8,189 nucleotides of DNA from an uncultured Bacteroidales bacterium. Its GTDB lineage: Bacteria > Bacteroidota > Bacteroidia > Bacteroidales > Marinilabiliaceae. The notes below the pieces were generated by a model. That model had not been told where the DNA came from. It saw only the letters and a program-made list of their open reading frames with translations, and made no database searches. Numbering within the stretch: position 1 is the stretch's first letter; each line of letters opens with the position of its first letter. Positions 5,691 through 8,189 of this stretch are shown here, one piece after another. A program made the position numbers and the translations under genes. The stretch is taken from the NCBI GenBank assembly GCA_937892095.1, contig CALAVC010000165.1:1-8189 (forward strand), read 5' to 3'.

Positions 5691-7949
5691 ATGGAAACAT
5701 TATATCTTGGAATAGTCATATTCCTTTTTGCTTTGGCCATACTCGACCTTTCGATAGGCGTAAGCAACGATGCCGTAAACTTTCTTAATTCTGCTGTTGG
5801 AGCGCGAGCTGGTTCTTACAAGACGGTTTTATGGGTAGCTGCTGTGGGCATATTCATAGGTGCAGCTTTCAGCAACGGCATGATGGACCTCACAAGGCAC
5901 GGCATTTTTAAACCAGAACACTTTACGTTTAGCGAATTAATGAACATTTTTATGGCCGTAATGGTTGCGGACATAATTTTGCTCGACATATTTAATTCAC
6001 TTGGATTGCCGACGTCTACAACCGTTTCGCGAGTGTTCGAACTATTGGGTGCGTCGTTTGTACTTGCAATCGTAAAGTGGCTATCGGCACCACAGTTGTT
6101 GTCTTTAGGCGACTACATAAATGCAGAGACTGCGCTGACCGTTATAATAGCTATTTTCTTATCGGTGGCCGTAGCATTCTTCTTCGGTTCTGTTGTGCAA
6201 TATATAACGAGACTTATATTTTCGTTCAACTATAAGCGACATCTGAAGTGGAAAATAGGACTCTTTGGTGGCACTTGTTTTACGGCCATACTCTATTTTA
6301 TGCTTATAAAGGGAGTGTCGGGAATGAGTTTTGCAACACCAACATTCAAGTCGTTTATTGCAAGCAACACGCAGCTAATAATGTTCATTAGCTTTGTTGT
6401 CTCGACACTAATTTCATATCTGCTACATGCATTGGGCATAAGTGTCTTTCGACTTATAGTAATGTTTGGTACGATGTCTCTTGCAATGGCATTTGCAGGT
6501 AATGACCTTGTAAACTTTATTGGCGTACCACTCTCTGGCTATGAGATATATGGATACTTCCGCGAAGCAATTGCCGACGGCATAAGCGATCCTTCGAATA
6601 TGAACATGCATAGGCTCAACGACCCCAATAATGCCTCGTGGCTATTCCTAATGCTATCAGGACTTGTCATGGTCATGTCGTTGATGAGGAGTGAGAAAGC
6701 AAAAAATGTGGTCAAAACATCGGTCAGCCTATCGAGTCAAGAAGCTGGCGATGAGATGTTTGGCTCGTCGAGGGCAGCTCGCCACATCGTACGTTTTGCT
6801 CGCAACATAGGCGAATGGGTAGACGAACATACGCCAGTGAGAGTGCATCGATGGGTGGGGAGACGCCTTGACGCATCGGAAGCTATAATGCCAGAAGGTG
6901 CTGCTTTTGACTTGGTGAGAGCGTCGGTTAACCTTGTACTTGCAGGTCTGCTTGTTGCTCTTGGCACTTCGTGGAAGCTACCACTTTCGACAACATACGT
7001 GACATTTATGGTGGCAATGGGTACTTCTTTGGCCGACCGTGCATGGGGACGCGAAACAGCGGTATTCCGTATAACTGGTGTAATTTCTGTGATTGGTGGC
7101 TGGATAGTAACAGCTGGAGTATCGTTTATACTTGCGGCAATATTTGTTGTGGCAATGCATTATGGTGGTCTGTACGTATCGGCGGCAATAATATTGCTCT
7201 CGATAGGCATATTGATTCACAACAATATAGAATTCAACAAAAAAGCACATGCAGAAAAAACCGAGACCGAAAAGATTTATGCAGAAATGTGCATAACTAA
7301 GGATAAGGTTAAGACATGGCAACTACTCAAAAAATATATTGCACTAAATGAGGTCGATTACCTGAATTTCTTTGCAGAACAATTTGATAATGTAACATCT
7401 GGTTTCTTGAACGAAGAAGTCAAACGACTTCGAAAGGTAAACAACGAGTTGCCTAAGCAGAAAACGATAATAAAGGCAATTAGACGCAAGCAAACTATGA
7501 TGCTTCGCAAGACAGAAGCGCGCATGGCCATCGAAAACAACACATGGCTACACTTGATATATAATAGCAATCAGCAAGTTATATACTGCCTTATGCGTAT
7601 GTGTGAACCATGTTTGGAGCACGTAGACAATAACTTCGCACCACTACCAGAAGACCTACGTAACCAGTTTGAGCCACTTAAAAAAGATGTCATAGAACTA
7701 TTTAGGAAGAGTAGTGAAACGATATCAAAAGAAGACTACGATGCAACGGTTGGGCTTCGAAACGAAGGCGACAAAGTGAAAGATAAAATTTCGCAAATGC
7801 GTAAGTCGCTTGTTAGTCATATACACGAAGATATGGACCGATATTCGGTGATATACGTATATTTGAACGTGTTGCAAGAGACGCAAGAAATGGTGAGCAG
7901 CCTAAGGCATAATCTGCGTGCGCTTCGTAAGATTGAAAGAGAAGTGTAA
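5691..7949 (+). CDS. PiT-family inorganic phosphate transporter with long PhoU-like helical C-terminal domain
   Basis: 752-residue inner-membrane phosphate permease, importing phosphate with a cation (H+ or Na+). The two inverted PHO4 repeats are evident. The first has GVSNDAVNF (23-31, related to the GANDVAN signature) and GLPTSTTVSR (105-114); the second has AGNDLVNFIG (269-278) and LPLSTTYVT (430-438). Hydrophobic segments lie at about 1-20, 45-62, 85-103, 115-131, 147-170, 188-207, 227-270, 315-332, 408-427, 460-488 and 493-510. A cytoplasmic loop (about 333-405) joins the halves. Residues about 515-752 are charged and helical, resembling a PhoU-like domain that may report on phosphate; this tail is common in Bacteroidota homologues. 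The length is normal for that group and both signature pairs are intact, so it should be functional. It has its own promoter and is closed by a strong terminator. The direct substrate cation cannot be read from the sequence. Confidence 0.93.
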   Translation: METLYLGIVIFLFALAILDLSIGVSNDAVNFLNSAVGARAGSYKTVLWVAAVGIFIGAAFSNGMMDLTRHGIFKPEHFTFSELMNIFMAVMVADIILLDIFNSLGLPTSTTVSRVFELLGASFVLAIVKWLSAPQLLSLGDYINAETALTVIIAIFLSVAVAFFFGSVVQYITRLIFSFNYKRHLKWKIGLFGGTCFTAILYFMLIKGVSGMSFATPTFKSFIASNTQLIMFISFVVSTLISYLLHALGISVFRLIVMFGTMSLAMAFAGNDLVNFIGVPLSGYEIYGYFREAIADGISDPSNMNMHRLNDPNNASWLFLMLSGLVMVMSLMRSEKAKNVVKTSVSLSSQEAGDEMFGSSRAARHIVRFARNIGEWVDEHTPVRVHRWVGRRLDASEAIMPEGAAFDLVRASVNLVLAGLLVALGTSWKLPLSTTYVTFMVAMGTSLADRAWGRETAVFRITGVISVIGGWIVTAGVSFILAAIFVVAMHYGGLYVSAAIILLSIGILIHNNIEFNKKAHAEKTETEKIYAEMCITKDKVKTWQLLKKYIALNEVDYLNFFAEQFDNVTSGFLNEEVKRLRKVNNELPKQKTIIKAIRRKQTMMLRKTEARMAIENNTWLHLIYNSNQQVIYCLMRMCEPCLEHVDNNFAPLPEDLRNQFEPLKKDVIELFRKSSETISKEDYDATVGLRNEGDKVKDKISQMRKSLVSHIHEDMDRYSVIYVYLNVLQETQEMVSSLRHNLRALRKIEREV

Positions 7950-7977
7950 ACTAACCCACCCTACCCTACTAAAATTT

Positions 7978-8014
7978 AAAAAGTCAGGTACGTTTTGCGT
8001 ACCTGACTTTTTTT
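7978..8014 (+). terminator. Rho-independent terminator of the phosphate transporter gene
   Basis: GTCAGGTACG (7983-7992) pairs perfectly with CGTACCTGAC (7998-8007) around the loop TTTTG, and a flanking A5/T5 extends the stem to 15 bp. Seven T follow (8008-8014). It starts 29 bases after the transporter stop. The A-tract on its left side means it could also stop minus-strand transcription. Confidence 0.92.
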
Positions 8015-8018
8015 GTGT

Positions 8019-8048
8019 AAAAAAAGAGGTTGTCAAAATGACAACCTC
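8019..8048 (-). terminator. Rho-independent terminator of the convergent HIT gene
   Basis: GAGGTTGTCA (8026-8035) pairs with TGACAACCTC (8039-8048) around a three-base loop. On the minus strand the hairpin is followed by seven T (A-tract 8019-8025 on the plus strand). It lies 8 bases beyond the HIT stop codon. There is no T-tract on the plus-strand side, so it should act in the minus direction only. Confidence 0.9.
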
Positions 8049-8056
8049 TCTCCCGT

Positions 8057-8189
8057 TTATAGATTTGCTTTAATCTTGTCTATTAGCTCTTGATACTCTG
8101 CATCGGATAGGTAGACTTTTCCAGGATTCATTTGGAATGTGCCACCGTAGTCGGGACCATCTTTATATTTTGGTGCAAGGTGGAAGTGG
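8057..8189 (-). CDS. HIT-family (histidine triad) nucleotide hydrolase, C-terminal fragment (partial)
   Basis: The last 43 codons of a minus-strand gene whose 5' part lies beyond the right edge; stop TAA at 8059-8057. The visible protein begins HFHLAPKYKDGPDYGG, the end of the histidine-triad motif (HxHxH followed by a Pro), and continues with FQMNPGKVYLSD and a final helix EYQELIDKIKANL, as in HIT-family proteins of this phylum. HIT enzymes hydrolyse nucleoside phosphoramidates or dinucleoside polyphosphates using the central His. Only two His of the triad are inside the window, so the full active site cannot be checked. It converges on the phosphate transporter and is separated from it by two terminators. 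Confidence 0.72.
   Translation of the reverse strand, partial: HFHLAPKYKDGPDYGGTFQMNPGKVYLSDAEYQELIDKIKANL

Noticed and set aside
6971..7300. Plus-strand 109-codon open frame inside the phosphate transporter
   Set aside because: It is an out-of-frame shadow of the conserved second PHO4 repeat and has no recognisable features.

Overview
The window looks like a chromosomal segment from an AT-leaning member of the Bacteroidota, probably order Bacteroidales. The evidence is a perfect Bacteroides-type -7 promoter element (TAnnTTTG) upstream of the phosphate transporter, starts without Shine-Dalgarno sites, and protein architectures characteristic of that phylum: a PiT transporter with a long helical cytoplasmic tail, a glycosyltransferase-2/DUF2062 protein, and an MMPL/acyltransferase/methyltransferase fusion. 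Genus cannot be fixed from the sequence. I see no tRNA, rRNA, CRISPR array, insertion sequence or phage structural gene.

Layout. The first 65 bases appear to hold the 3' end of an unrecognised + strand gene. A perfect 21-bp inverted repeat (63-83) lies between its stop codon and a CI/LexA-like S24 regulator (97-861). Three genes follow on the same strand with almost no spacing: a FabZ-like hotdog dehydratase (877-1233), a glycosyltransferase/DUF2062 protein lacking the first part of its glycosyltransferase domain (1211-2191), and a 1137-residue MMPL exporter fused to a PlsC-type acyltransferase and to the first part of a SAM methyltransferase (2200-5613). A 77-bp gap with its own promoter leads to a full-length PiT-family phosphate transporter (5691-7949). 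That gene ends at a strong hairpin terminator. A second hairpin, oriented for the minus strand, closes the convergent 3' end of a HIT-family gene that runs off the right edge (8057-8189).

How the genes fit together. Hotdog dehydratase, GT2-DUF2062 and MMPL-PlsC-methyltransferase are families that, from general knowledge, occur together in Bacteroidota aryl-polyene/flexirubin-type gene clusters, which make a polyene acyl chain and place it in the outer membrane. Ketosynthase, acyl carrier protein, LolA-like carrier and ammonia-lyase genes are absent here. The GT gene has lost its donor-binding N-terminus and the methyltransferase has lost its C-terminal half. My main interpretation is that this is a reduced remnant or repurposed subset of such a cluster, possibly under the S24 regulator at its head. 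The open frames remain long and clean, so the DUF2062, MMPL and acyltransferase parts may still work. The phosphate transporter and HIT gene look like ordinary neighbours.
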